A DNA stretch of 64,000 nucleotides from Hanleya hanleyi. Its lineage: Eukaryota; Mollusca; Polyplacophora; Lepidopleurida; Hanleyidae. The position numbers and the translations under genes are program-made. Of this stretch, positions 9,686-21,183 are shown in pieces. How positions within the stretch are numbered: position 1 is the stretch's first letter; every line of letters starts with the position of its first letter. The stretch covers positions 1 to 64,000 of the forward strand of contig JAVTVY010045324.1 of assembly GCA_036873755.1 (NCBI GenBank), given 5' to 3'. The notes under the pieces are model-generated. The model was given only the letters and a program-made list of their open reading frames with translations, had not been told where the DNA came from and did no database searches.

Positions 9686-10300
9686 AGGTCTTTCCATTTC
9701 GAATGGAATGACCTATTGTTATTCTACGGATTATTATTATTATGCTATCCAAATTTTGTCCCCAACGAAACGCTCTCAAAGGTTTGCTGCAGAGCTTAGA
9801 TATTTTGCACACCTTTAGATACTCGCCTGAAGTTTTGCATATCATTTGGAAAGTGACCTTGACCTAATGAGATATAGGCCTGCAAACTTAAATTTTAGTT
9901 TGTAAATATCGACCAAACACATGAGAGCAGGCAGTTGAATTTTGGAATGTAAGTATTTGATGAAATTCCCCACAAAATGCACCAAGAAAATAACTAGGTC
10001 AACTAGTTTTCGAGTTCTCTCCCCTGAAGGTATTTTGCTTGTTAACAAAGTGCAGCCGAAACGAAACAACATATCTACATGAAACCGGGACTTTCGTGAT
10101 TCTCAAGTATGACGATGTTGTAGTTATATTTCCGAACTCTTACGTAACAGGAAAAAGTAGTTATGTCCCCTTTAATCTTTTTCAAAACCCATCACTTTAT
10201 AAGGGCACAAGCTACGGAGTTGTTTCTTCTAACATTAATGAACACTTTGATGGCCTGAAAGAATATGACCTTAAATTTGACCTTTGACCTCCAGGTGTGT
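9686..10300 (+). repeat. hairpin-headed repeat, family H1
   Basis: A hairpin at 9686-9714 (AGGTC, one mismatch, TTCCATT, loop TCG, then the complement) is followed by GTTATTCTACGGATTATTATT microsatellite and then an AT-rich tail with no coding sense. The tail contains a perfect DR1 nuclear-receptor half-site pair, TGACCTTTGACCT, at 10278-10290. The right boundary is approximate. Confidence 0.6.
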
Positions 10301-10484
10301 GTGTATATGAAGGTAAAGTCATATGCTCAACTCTTGAACGGCTGATGCAATCAGGGTGAAAATAAGGACACATGACCTACATGACGTCACAATGTCAACC
10401 CTTATGAAAGAGCTTGAAAGTAATACCAATAATCTAACGATTCGTGATATGTGTTGTATCTCAGGTACGCTTTTATTGTACCTG

Positions 10485-10770
10485 TTTATGTGGCAACTTG
10501 GATGACATGATCACACGGCCCCTAGCACCGGCATAAGCGGTATTAGATACAAATCTAGCGAGCTATGATGGAAATGCTCTGACAACTCGTATATTGGTAA
10601 TTGGTGAGCTGTGTCGCTGTTACAACTCGTACACTGGAAATTGGTGAGCTGTATCGTCGTCAGATGAAAATGACGTCATTTAACACAAAAGACTAGTCTG
10701 TAAGGCCCGATGTCGACCCAGCATCAACTTCCGACTCCAAATTGAAGCATTCATGACTTCCCGTAACGAG
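10485..10770 (+). repeat. dispersed repeat R5, partial copy
   Basis: Carries CGGCCCCTAGCACCGGCATAAGC and following text found at 19285-19545, 44235-44670 and, inverted, 60968-61262. Also an internal 50-bp duplication (ACAACTCGTA-A-TGG-AATTGGTGAGCTGT at about 10580 and 10620). Confidence 0.7.
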
Positions 10771-10904
10771 GGTTCCAGTCTAGTCACGCCGCGAGCGCAA
10801 TTAAATTAACGTCGTGTTACATGAGGGAGGTTAGTGATGAAACCGATGATGCATGGTGCATCTATGTCAATTAAATGGCGAGTGTTCAAGTGTAATTAAA
10901 TCTG

Positions 10905-10994
10905 TATCGCATATGTAACACGACATGAATTTAACAGCTACTAAAATGATCAACTGTTTGGCTATTGAATTGATGTCTCGTTACATATGCGATA
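10905..10994. repeat. 27-bp imperfect inverted repeat
   Basis: Arms 10905-10931 (TATCGCATATGTAAC...) and 10968-10994 (...GTTACATATGCGATA) pair with three mismatches around a 36-nt spacer. A third partial arm (CGTGTTACAT) lies at about 10812. Possible foldback or MITE remnant. Confidence 0.7.
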
Positions 10995-10999
10995 TCAGA

Positions 11000-11815
11000 T
11001 TTCCATATAATTTAATTGAATATAGTAGAAAACAATTGGCCTTCGGAGGTGGATAACGAATAGTTGGCACTTGTTTAAAAACGACACTAATGTTGAAAGT
11101 TCATACTCGAAGAAAGGTCCACGCAATCAAATTAAGTCAATTCGACTTTCAGATAATATTTTCTGCTCAGTATATATAGTATATACGGCTATCAATCAAA
11201 GTAATACGGTTATGTATTACTGTGGTATGGTATCGGTAAATACGCTATGTCAGCTACCTAGCTGGCCGTACCGAAAAATTATTAATTAATGTGTTTCACC
11301 TTTATTGTACAATAAGGCCTTGTTTAATTAGTGAGAGTACTTATCAGTGTCTCTAACACATATAGATAGCTACAAGCCTCTAACAATCTATTTCGACACA
11401 AAACAAACCGTCTGCATTCATCAGAAACACAAAGTCAAAAAATCACAGACATTCCGTCCCCTATGCACACAGATTCTTTATGTCTTTATCTTTTCTATTT
11501 CGACATTAGTTAACATATCAATACAGCGAATTAATACGTTTGATGGAAGTCATGGAAAGACCGTGTTATTGAACCAACAATATCTAGGTATTATTATTAT
11601 TACACGTTTACACTCTTTATTATCAAATGGTTGCGCGAGACTTAATAGTGGTTAGCATAACACTTCTTGCAGAATGTAAAGTACCAACGTCACGACGGTC
11701 GTCCATCGCAGTGAATACATTGGAAGTTATAGGGTAAACATACACCCCTTTATTATTACATGGCTACTCAGTATACATCCTTTAGTATTAACGCCTTGGT
11801 AAATAACACTGTTCA
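11000..11815. other. no gene seen
   Basis: AT-rich text between R5 and IR-R. Open frames of up to about 100 codons show no protein-like composition. Confidence 0.4.
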
Positions 11816-11819
11816 CAGA

Positions 11820-12052
11820 ATGTAAACAATGCAAGATGGCAATTTTCAAAATAGCGGCCGCACAACGTTCGTCCTACTTTAGCAAAGATGGCGAATTTCA
11901 AGATGGTGGCTGCGTAACGTCAGTCCTACGTTAGCCTAGGCGATCCCATGCGTTGCTATGACATGGATGAGGCGCGTCTGCTATTGGTGAATGGAAAAAC
12001 GCTGTTAGTACGTCGGTGACGTTGGTCGATCGTTACAGTCGGGGCAATACTG
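11820..12052 (+). repeat. inverted repeat IR-R (outward promoter side)
   Basis: Right partner of IR-L at 9405-9637, with the same ordered landmarks in opposite orientation and about 80-85 % identity by eye. A plus-strand gene remnant starts 13 bp beyond its end. The two repeats thus point away from each other, each into a gene. Confidence 0.85.
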
Positions 12053-12064
12053 ACCATTCCATGA

Positions 12065-12596
12065 ATGCAACGTGAAAGATCGCGATCACCACTGACCCGG
12101 AATCAAGACCCCACTGAGGAGGGGAACTTTATCACAGATCCTGACGAACCGCCCACGGAGGTGGTATCGACACCAGAAGCTGTGAGTATGATCTACCAAC
12201 GTCATTGGCCTACCATCGGGCAATGTTTTCATCGACATCGCCCTTTATTTGACTTGTACAATTTGCGGTTAGATGATAACACCCGCCTACCCACAACGCC
12301 TATACCATTTTTGAGGACCAAGCCACATCTTTCAAATTAAATCTCACCTCTGGCTATTTATTAGGGCATAAGGAGACGGACCAGTTCTGGTAGCTTTACT
12401 CCAGTCACAATACCCTCGAGTACGACCAGCCCTTCACCATTACGGATCGTACGTCCCTGGACACGGCACTGGGCAACTAGAGACCTTGGATAGCTTGGAA
12501 TGGGCCCAACAACAACGCACCAACACCAAATGGCAGGTGAAGATGACAACGAATGTCACGTTTTACGTGACTAAAATGATCGTCCACCCCATTCTG
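12065..12596 (+). pseudogene. decayed virus/Polinton-like gene downstream of IR-R
   Basis: The ATG at 12065 gives MQRERSRSPLTRNQDPTEEG and stops at 12340 after a frameshift. The true frame appears to continue as TIFEDQATSFKLNLTSGYLL, then HKETDQFW, a nonsense codon, LYSSHNTLEYDQPFTITDRT, another stop, and after one more shift SLEWAQQQRTNTKWQVKMTT then NVTFYVTKMIVHPILDI and a stop at 12596. The pattern recalls large proteins of Polinton or adintovirus-type elements in invertebrate genomes, but that is from memory and weak. At least two frame changes and two stops make it dead. Confidence 0.4.
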
Positions 12597-12899
12597 GATA
12601 TTTAGAGTGATGGATAGTAGTGGTGATTTAGAGTGATGAACTCGCACCGCTGGACTTCTGTCGTTGATGTTATAATGAGTAAAATAACTCTTGTATATAT
12701 GTTGTGCTCTCTGTAATGAAAATAAAACCTGGTTTTTCCAGCAACAATGTGATTTGGTTCTTTTGTACACCGTAGTTATCTAGTTTATGGAAATGCCCCA
12801 GGTTCCGAAAGGGGACGAAGACGCATCTTGACAATTTGAAAGAGCTAATTCGATCGCATTGACCTTAAAAATTTGCATATGACCCTGTGACCTCATTGC

Positions 12900-13030
12900 T
12901 GGTCCCGGTCACGAGACCGGAAGTGATCTGTGATCCTGCGTGCCATTTTGACCGATTTTGCGAGCATGCGCAGGGTCATAGGTCACTCCCGGTCACGTGA
13001 CCGGAAACGGAAGTTATGTCACCGAGGTCA
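12900..13030. promoter_or_regulatory. E-box palindrome with ETS and NRF1-like sites
   Basis: A perfect 16-bp palindrome at 12989-13004 (CCGGTCACGTGACCGG) centres on the USF/MYC-type E-box CACGTG. ETS-type ACCGGAAGT lies at about 12916 and CGGAAGT again near 13008; GCATGCGCA lies at about 12964. This is the motif mix of a broadly active promoter, yet no exon is seen on either side, so it may be repeat-borne. Confidence 0.35.
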
Positions 13031-14995
13031 TATACACATTTTTTGGTCAATAGGTATCCTCTTTCTATACTACTGAGCTTCCAATCTTAAATGAAATTCA
13101 ATAATTTATGCAGGCTATGTTGAAGTCCTTTTGGTGTTTCGGATAGTAAAAGTTAAGTCATCTGCGAATAATTAATGTGTAACTCTAACATCATTTAAAA
13201 TAGGAGCACTGCCGTCGTCAGCAGATAAGTATTACTGCAAACAATTAAGATACATATTAATGAAAACTCGCGTGAAACACGGGAGAAGAGTATTTCCCCC
13301 GAATACATAATTTGGTACAGGGCTTTAGATCTCCCCAATTTGGGCACATCCTCTATTAGGCGTGGCATTCCCTGTGGGATGAGCAATCGGAAATGGTAGT
13401 AGTGGCTCTGAGAAGGGCAAGACCAACTTTATTTTGTGTTTCACGGACCCGCCGAAGTTGAACAATTGAATATCAGAATAAAAATAAAATCACATTTGCC
13501 ACTTTTTTCTTGCTATGACAGTATGAACATAAAGATGTTAACTCTTTTTCATTCCTGATTGCATGAATTAGGCTGTTGTATTCTATCTGAAACAATGCCG
13601 GTAAATAAAAATGCCAAACAAAAATAAATACCTTTCGCGATAATTTTTCACTGTCACTATAATGCTGCTAATATTACTTAGGCAATAACGACATTCAAGA
13701 TCAATCGGGAACCTTCACTAGCTGTGTGATCTATCACTCTGTCATGGTACCCATATTCTGACAGTGACATGGTATGTCAGAGCTTAGATATGGTGGGTGT
13801 TTCACCAGCTCAGCCGATACGACATGGTATTATATTACTGTTGCAGCATGAGGCTGTTGCAACACACGCGAACTTCGGTAGATTGATCTGGAAGATAACC
13901 ACAGCCACAACGATCATGGTGACAATGTTAGATTTGAAGCGTATGTTGGCAGTTAAAAGCATGTGACTTAACATACAGTTTTTGACCTTGAGAAAATAGG
14001 TCAACATCAGTCATATTCATAGACTTCAGATCCATCATCAGTTTTGATGTGGTATTAATTTAGAAAACTCAGTTATATTTCATGTTATATCATAATATAC
14101 AGTATATGGCCTAGAAAAAATAGGTTCAGTCAACTGGGATAGGCTTCTAGTCAGTCACCAATTATTGCACATGTATTATGAATTTGGAGAGCCTATCTTC
14201 ACTCCTTTAAAAATGATTGCTAATGCCAAATAAATAAATCAGGGGAAGGTCAGTCATTTTCATTAGACATCTGATACATCGCAACCTGCATATGTGGTAT
14301 GACAAGAAAGATGGACAAAGAGACACATAGACAGACAGAGAGACAGTTAGACAGATGGACAGACAGCTTCACATCCACTGGACACCAAAGAAATGCAATC
14401 GCGATAGCCATACCAAAGAACAGGATGAAATTATAAAACCAGTATTGGAGATAAGTAGTACTGATTCTGGAAAGGAAGGGCTTACTTTGATGACACACGC
14501 AGTCTTCTTGTCCCCTTACGTAAAGTTCATTATGCAATAATATCATAATATCCACTTCAGATTGTATTACGTGATAGGTCAAAATACAGGCAGACAATAT
14601 GCAGGCCTGTAAGATAAAAGGAGAATATCAGTGTTATAGTATGTTTATTTGACCAAATGCCATGCATTCAAGCTCTCTTGAATACTTACAATTCTCCAAA
14701 CAGTATCACACCATACTGATGGCAGTATATTTTCTCTGGTCACGTTTTAGTCATGTGTGTAAGCAGGGTCTGAGGCAGCCGAGATTTAGATATATTCAGC
14801 TGTCAATAAACCACCCCCACCCCACATTGCCACATATATGCTAGCGCTAGCAGCACCAATGTCCTTTCATTCCATTTTTAAACCATAATGTTAATAAAAT
14901 TATGAACTGTAAAAAAAAGAATGTATAGTGAAATTTAAATAAAGCATTATGTTGGTGGGCCGCGAAACTCGTATGGGAGGTAGGCCTAAAACTGC
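13031..14995. other. no gene seen; GACA-rich microsatellite
   Basis: No convincing exon on either strand. A degenerate (GACA)n tract lies at about 14300-14370. Confidence 0.45.
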
Positions 14996-14999
14996 AATT

Positions 15000-16110
15000 T
15001 CAATCAAATTAGAAATCTTTCAATCCTTTGAAATGCTTTGTCCGTCTAACAAGATCACAATAATCGACTTCATGAAGACCCAACAAATTGTGCTACGTAA
15101 GTTTTCTGTCTTTTGTCCCACCCAATGATGAACAAATACCACGAAACTACATGATGAGGCAAAATCCCGATCTGGCCTGAGGAATGTAGATATTGGACAT
15201 AAGTCATGAGAATTTCATGTATATCAAACAAATGACCATTTGACTTACAAGGGATGTGAATTATAACACTGGGAATGTTATATTCATGTTCAGCAAACTC
15301 GAATTATATTTTCCTGATTCAAAGGAGTAGATTTTCATTTTGTGAAAAAAATCTTATATAGAGATGTAAACACAAGCCTGCATGATTTTGCCAACACCAC
15401 CAAAATCTTATCAGTCCTTTGTCTATCTTACAAGATCATTTTACCCAAATTTCATAGAAATCAAACAAGTTGTTTAGAAGATATCGTATTACACAGGTTT
15501 ACCTACATTCATGTCTATAGCACCAACTAGTGATGACCAAATACCACGAAAAACAAGCAGGTGAAATCTAAAGCCCAAGGAGATGGCACATAAAAGTACA
15601 AAGAAAAAAACTGTAATCATGATAATGGTTATGGAGTTTATGTTAAATTAGATAATTGTAATTTTTCATTTAAATGGATTTGGTCCGCACCGAAAGGGAA
15701 TTATCATGTCAGCAATCCTACATTAATGCTTGGCAAACTAGAACAATTTTCAAATATTTTCACAAGCGAATTGGTAAATTTCCATTTCACGAAAAACTTG
15801 TTTTCGAGACTCAAAAAACGTGCCTACATAGTTATGCCAAGCTCACCATAACCTTTTCAGCACATTGCCTATCGTTCAAGACCATTATAAGAAACTTTCA
15901 TGGAAATCAAACAAGCCGTTCAGACGAAATCGTCAGAGAAAGGTTTACCTATGCTCGGACTACACTGCCACCTAGTGGTGAACAGTGGCTATCAAAACAC
16001 AACCAGACAAACCCTCCAAACCAAAGGAGAGAGCACACCAAGGCTGACCCAAAAATGTTTAACGGTTTCAGAGATATTCACGTTTAAAGTCGCAGCGGCG
16101 GCGGATCCGG
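15000..16110. repeat. three diverged tandem copies, ~450 bp period, with a CTCF-type site
   Basis: Segments around 15000-15180, 15370-15560 and 15820-16030 share the order CTTTGTC-(A/G)TCT-ACAAGATCA, then TTTCAT-GAAATCAAACAAG, then a GGTTTACCTA block and a (C)ACCNA(C/G)TAGTG(A)TGA...ACCACGAAA block. The third ends in a GC-rich tail (GCAGCGGCGGCGGATCCGG). It also holds a perfect match to the bilaterian CTCF core at 15967-15978 (GCCACCTAGTGG). Confidence 0.6.
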
Positions 16111-16139
16111 CTGAGCCGTTTCTCATGAAAACATAAGAG

Positions 16140-16960
16140 CATCCACTTTGTGGAAATGATCAAAATAGCATTGGACTACACACGCACCCCTGTTTATCCC
16201 CAATATTCGAGTCCACAACATTAGATAAGCCTCTATTTCTTTTGATAATATAAGAGCTTTTGGAGTATAAACTCTGAATAACGTTAAATATCTTAAATAT
16301 GTTATGAGTCTGCAACAAACCGGGCCTCCACACTCTATCGAACGCCTTCTTAAAATCAATAAAACATACAAACAATTTCTTATCAGTCGATCTTTATGCC
16401 ATAAGAATAAATTGTCAGTTGTTCGGAAATCCTCCCTGGAGCGACATTAAGCCTTGTCAATTAGATTATGAGACTCGAGATAGTTTGAGATTCTATTGTT
16501 TATTACTGTAAGAAATAATTTAATTAGCTTATGAAAATCTAGATAGTTTTGTGATTTTTTTTTTGTTACTGTAAGAAATAATTTACTGAGACATCTATAC
16601 TAAGGACGATTCTTCGGTAATTATTGGGATTCTACACACCATACTTTTTTTAATAAATAGTCGAAAGATATACTGCGTGCCACTATGAAAGAAGCAACCC
16701 GAAGCAAACCTAATATTAGGTTAAATAGTTTTAGTAGATGATCGATTAAAATGTGAAATATATTCGGATCACTAGCTTTGTTTTTTTTGCGTTTTAATTG
16801 CCTTTGTTATTTCCAAATCTGAAATAGCTGCGCCAAGGGATTCGTTTGGAGAGTATACTCCAGCACTGAGACATTCTTCTGTATGTATATCGAAGTTATT
16901 GATATGTATTGTGTCGGCAATCAGATTAATGAGCTGGACATGCCAGGTTTTACGATCGTT
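16140..16960 (-). mobile_element. LINE reverse-transcriptase remnant
   Basis: Read on the minus strand, 16375-16160 gives CFIDFKKAFDRVW (RT motif A with the catalytic Asp) and, about 40 residues later, GDKQGCVCSPMLF (the G-x-x-Q-G-x-x-x-S-P-x-L-F motif). Upstream, at about 16860-16770, LGAAISDLEITKAIK matches the usual pre-RT block. The YADD catalytic segment is missing, since the element is cut at about 16145. Several stops and shifts separate the pieces. CR1/RTE-type by general look; clade not certain. Confidence 0.75.
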
Positions 16961-17528
16961 GTCACCTGTGATGAGTTTTGTGTCAGTTGTCTAGTTAACT
17001 TCCATTATTCACTAGGTTTGCTTTGTGACAAACTTTTTATTTCATTTAGAAGGTTATTTCTGAATGTCGTTCTTTCGAACGAGTTAGTTGTTTATAACGT
17101 TTTTCCAATGATAGAAATAATGAGCTAGTTCTCAGTTAGTGGGACTTTTTCTATAATTAATGAGAGCAGTTTGTATATAACCTGGATCATTGGGTCTTTC
17201 AATTCAGCATGCAAACATCTTCATTGTTCTTGACCAAAGAGGCTCAGTTGATATTCCACATATGTTAAGATTATTCTAACTAGCATGTAAAACAGACGCG
17301 AATATGTAGTGACCAGATATAAAAAAATATGGTAAAAATTAAGCGGCAATAGAACATATGTTAAGCAATTGTAGTCCTAAACAATGCTTTAAACAAGTCT
17401 AGATCATGGACACAAAATGGTTCAGAGCAAGTCGACAGTCACTCCAGCACAATTGTGTTCTGGTGTCACCCAATCATACTTTCTTTGTCAGAAATCCGTG
17501 TACCTATAGCAGGAGGTATACAATCTGA
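16961..17528. other. no gene seen
   Basis: AT-rich; possibly the degraded 5' part of the LINE at 16140-16960. Nothing else recognised. Confidence 0.4.
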
Positions 17529-17673
17529 TGCTATGAGAATGTACCAACCATGCCTGAGCTATGAGAATGTACCAACCATGCCTGAGCCATGAGAATGTAC
17601 CAACCATGCCTGAGCTATGAGAATGTACCAACCATGCCTGAGCTATGAGAATGTACCAACCATGCCTGAGCTG
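17529..17673. repeat. 28-bp minisatellite, 5 copies
   Basis: Unit GAGCTATGAGAATGTACCAA plus CCATGCCT, nearly identical between copies (one C for T in the third). Lies in the long intron before the first sushi exon. No spacers, so not CRISPR-like. Confidence 0.95.
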
Positions 17674-18746
17674 AAAGTGTTTGATAGTCCCAGTCCATCT
17701 AATGATATACATATAGTAAGAAAAGATTAAATACTCTAATTTACTCAAATGTTGAATTTCTGTCATTTACTGTTGGAAGATACGCTTCTTTGTATCCTCT
17801 GCTGAAAAACCAGGTATTTGCTACATGTGGAGAAGACTATCTTATCGAGTGAGTTTCTTAATAAATAGATAATTTGTTCATCTTTCAGGCGAATGTGCGA
17901 GATAGGAACGAGATGACTGTTCATCTTTAAATCAGTGGAATTATTAACTGGTTACGTTTGCATCCAATGAAGCTAACTCTAATAACATCAATCTTACGCA
18001 AATGTTTCCTGATACACTGCATATATACTTTTTCGGTATAAAAAACAGTGAGTGCATGATACGGACACTCGTTCAACATCACCTGTCTCGAGCTGACAAA
18101 TCCTGATATCACACCCTGCAGCATGAACTATCTGTATATTATTTCCTGGTGTAATGAATCATAGTCGAGTGATTTGAAGTGGGCGAGGCATTAGAGGCCG
18201 AACCATGTATACTAATTACTCGGACATCTGAGAACTAGCAAAATTAATATGTGGTTGATCCTCAAATTTTCGTATTATTGCGACTATATTGGATTTGGGG
18301 GTGATCGCATGTAATTATCTGTAGCACATCAATAAATCACAGTCATTTGTGTTGCATAGAGAGGTAGATATGCATTTTCACTTAGTTTGTAAACGGGGAA
18401 TTCGGAGTGTTCTTTCTGGAGAATAGACCTTTACTTAATAATATCCCTAGCTGCATATCAATATCAAATTTAGACTGCTGTAAACAGTTTCCCTCTCCAA
18501 GATATTGTCCTTTTCAATGCGACTGGTCACAAATTAACTACTGGAAAGAGAATTAGATGGTCAACGGTTCTCTAAAATATAAACAGGACAACATGTTTCT
18601 CTAGTGAAATCTTTATCACTTAGTCATAAAATCTCCCGTATGGCCAAGGCGGCTGTGGCAAGACAGTTGTTCACCCCCAAAGGAAACCCCCTTCCACCGA
18701 CAGTGCTTCCGCTTTCCAATATAACACTTGGATACTCTTGTTTCAG
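17674..18746. other. intron, nothing recognised
   Basis: No additional exon, RNA gene or repeat recognised before the acceptor at 18746. Confidence 0.45.
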
Positions 18747-18917
18747 AGAAGCCGTGTCCTCATCCCAACAAGATCCAGAACGGAGAGGTCGAGGTCTGGG
18801 GTAACGGCTGGCTCCTCACCTATACCTGTCACGAAGGCTTTGCGCCTATTGGGGAGGTATCCGGTGCCTGTAACCTCAACACGGGTATGTGGACCATACG
18901 TCAACCGTTCTGCGTAG
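18747..18917 (+). CDS. sushi (CCP) domain exon 1
   Basis: Acceptor ACTCTTGTTTCAG at 18746 and donor GTGAGT at 18918 bound a 171-nt, phase 1-1 exon coding one complete sushi domain: EKPCPHP..., a Trp-rich turn VEVWGNGWLLTYTC, then EGFAPIGEVSGAC and GMWTIRQPFC. The four cysteines (C1-C3, C2-C4 pairing in the family) and the conserved Trp between C3 and C4 are all present. Sushi modules mediate protein binding in complement factors, adhesion and matrix proteins. It can accept the signal-peptide exon at 1773 and donates in phase to 19811. Confidence 0.9.
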   Translation, partial: RSRVLIPTRSRTERSRSGVTAGSSPIPVTKALRLLGRYPVPVTSTRVCGPYVNRSA

Positions 18918-19810
18918 GTGAGTTCATTAGCTTATTATATAGTCGTCCAAAAGAAAGAACCCCCTTTTGAGTGTCCGGGCTGGGAACCCATAAACATGTT
19001 TTCTGATACACAAATAATTAAATACACCCATAAGAGTTTTTTTTGAACACGATCAGCTAGTTTTGTATTTTAGTAACCTATTATAGTATGTTTCTTGAAA
19101 AACAACGTGCGTGATACTCATTACATACAACATGAAGTGATAGAAAAGGATGCCTGCATATTGAAAAGAATTCATATGACCCTTGAATATTCTGAATGCA
19201 TATCTAAAAACATCACAAGAACCAAAAATGATTCATGTGATGATTTGTATCTCGGTCACGCTTTTAATAAAGATGTTCATGTGAACATCTTGAATGACAT
19301 GCCCTCACGACCCCTAACGCCGGCTTGAACGGCATTAGATGCAAACGTCCAAGTGCAATAATGTAATAGCCCTATCAAGTCATCCAACGGAAAGTGATGA
19401 ACTATGTGACCATCAGATTTAAGAAGCGCCGACCAAGCACTTCATTCTCTGCCATGTTAACAACAGTCCGGACAACAATCACAATGATTTCTACAGAGAG
19501 CAATCCTCTTGGACGAAACGTCCATCAGTAGAATATCACCAGATACAGATAACAATTACACGTAACATAAACATGATGGGATAAAATGATGGGGAATGGC
19601 AAGAGGTCATACGCCCCCACGGGCCAATACTGGATATAGTGGATATCGAAAACATTACAAGAACCAAATATGATCCATTTACTTCTACACCTTAGCCACA
19701 AATGTGTATTTATGCCGCATACAATAGTAGTTTCCAAATACAAGATAGTACATTGAGAGAGTTGTTGCAAACAGGCCAAGATAATTTGGTGTGTATTTAT
19801 CGAATTTCAG
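18918..19810. other. intron with dispersed repeat R5
   Basis: About 19285-19545 is a partial R5 copy (ACGACCCCTAACGCCGGCTTG and CAGTAGAATATCACCAGATAC). The rest is unremarkable. Confidence 0.6.
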
Positions 19811-19981
19811 CTCAGGGATGTGATCGGGAGCGCATGCGTTTTCTTCTTAACGGAAGAGCCTATGCTTCTCACGGGGGTGGAATGGTCTCATTTTCGTGTT
19901 CTCCAGGCTTCCATTTGGTGGGTGCATCTGATCTTTTTTGCATGGGATCTCTGTGGAGCGGACCAAAGCCATCATGTAAAG
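19811..19981 (+). CDS. sushi (CCP) domain exon 2
   Basis: Acceptor TATCGAATTTCAG at 19810, donor GTATGT at 19982; again 171 nt and phase 1-1. One sushi domain: GCDRERMRFLLNGRAYASHG, then GMVSFSC, SPGFHLVGASDLFC, and MGSLWSGPKPSC. All four Cys and the Trp are present. Identical exon length and phase to the preceding exon indicate duplication by exon shuffling within one gene. Confidence 0.9.
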
Positions 19982-20823
19982 GTATGTTTTATAATGTACC
20001 ACTCTCCATTTTAATGATGGGACATCACTTCCCCAATATGCGTTATAATCATTTCTTGCTGCCATCGTGGAAAACTGTTGAGAGATTCTCTTTGGCAGAA
20101 ACAAACTTCTAGATTTTCAATTTATGCTGGTTTGGAATCAGTGCTGACTGCTCACCGTACAATATCTTTCGTTTATTGAAGCGGAAATTCTTCTGTCGTC
20201 GACGGCTCTGTACTGAATGTCTGTGCACTGACCCGCGAATTCAGCTGATCAGATACTGGTTAGTATAATTTCAATGTGCCCTTTTAACTTTGCATCTTTT
20301 AACCCAGGATAATATTTTCATCTGGTGATAGCTGGCATATTTTCATGTAATATTTGCCAAATTATACATTGTTCTAAGCAAAATGAGACTTGCTTTGAAT
20401 ACTTGGAAAGTATAGTACGTGGCGGTATGTATAAAATTATGTCAGATATCACCAGTTCAAAATATTGTCCTAGGCTGTAAGATTTTGCAAGTTGAAATTA
20501 AACCAGTATCTAGATTCAATACAGAGATAAGCACTCCTTCGTTCTCCCAATGTCCAGCTTTGGTCGGGGATTAATGTGGAAATAGCGCATTTGAATTGTA
20601 TATTGATACCTGTCTATGGATCTTGTGCTCCTGGTTTCTGAAAAACAAAATTGAGTATATATTATAGTATCTTTGTACGTCGTCATATTCCTTATTCTAA
20701 GCACGAAAAAGGACAATAGAAGTCAACCATACTTTGCCGACCAGAATAAAATACAGAAGAATAAAAAAGTAAATCTTGCTAGTTCCACAATCAGGACTCA
20801 CATATTCAACTTTTCCTTTTCAG
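19982..20823. other. intron, nothing recognised
   Basis: No repeat, RNA gene or additional exon recognised. Confidence 0.45.
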
Positions 20824-21183
20824 CCAATGAAGAGAACAAAAACAACAACAAGAGTGACAACCTTTCGACAAGGAGAAAACATACCGTTCCATTCTTAAAT
20901 CCGTCACGGAAAATACTGGAACAGCACAGAAATAATATCACAAACATCCAAGCGTCTGACAATACATGCTCGGCACGGAGTTACCGGGTTAAAGTTCCAA
21001 AACTCTTGCACAGCACCTACAAAATTCAATATATGAAGAAGAACAGGAACCAAGGATACCAGTGGGTACCTGTGGTAACCTACACTTGTGACAATGGATA
21101 CCGTCTAGAGGATGAACACAATAAACATCTATATTGTAAAAGTTACCGTTACGACGCTCCGATCATTCCGAACTGCATACCAG
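20824..21183 (+). CDS. Lys/Asn-rich linker plus divergent sushi domain exon
   Basis: Acceptor TTTTCCTTTTCAG at 20823, donor GTAATT at 21184; 360 nt, phase 1-1. The first ~48 residues are basic and Asn-rich (NEENKNNNKSDNLSTRRKH) with a dibasic stretch that could be a protease site and an N-glycosylation sequon (NIT). Then a sushi-like fold: NTC...YQWVPVVTYTC, DNGYRLEDEHNKHLYC, and SYRYDAPIIPNC. Four Cys are kept, the first loop is long, and the usual Trp before C4 is replaced by Tyr. It may be a degenerate sushi domain; the start of the exon is set by the only good acceptor in phase. Confidence 0.75.

Noticed and set aside
16883..17128. Cys-rich plus-strand frame (VVTCDEFCVSC) resembling a sushi or EGF exon.
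   Set aside because: Antisense to LINE-like sequence, wrong cysteine spacing and no phase-1 splice borders.
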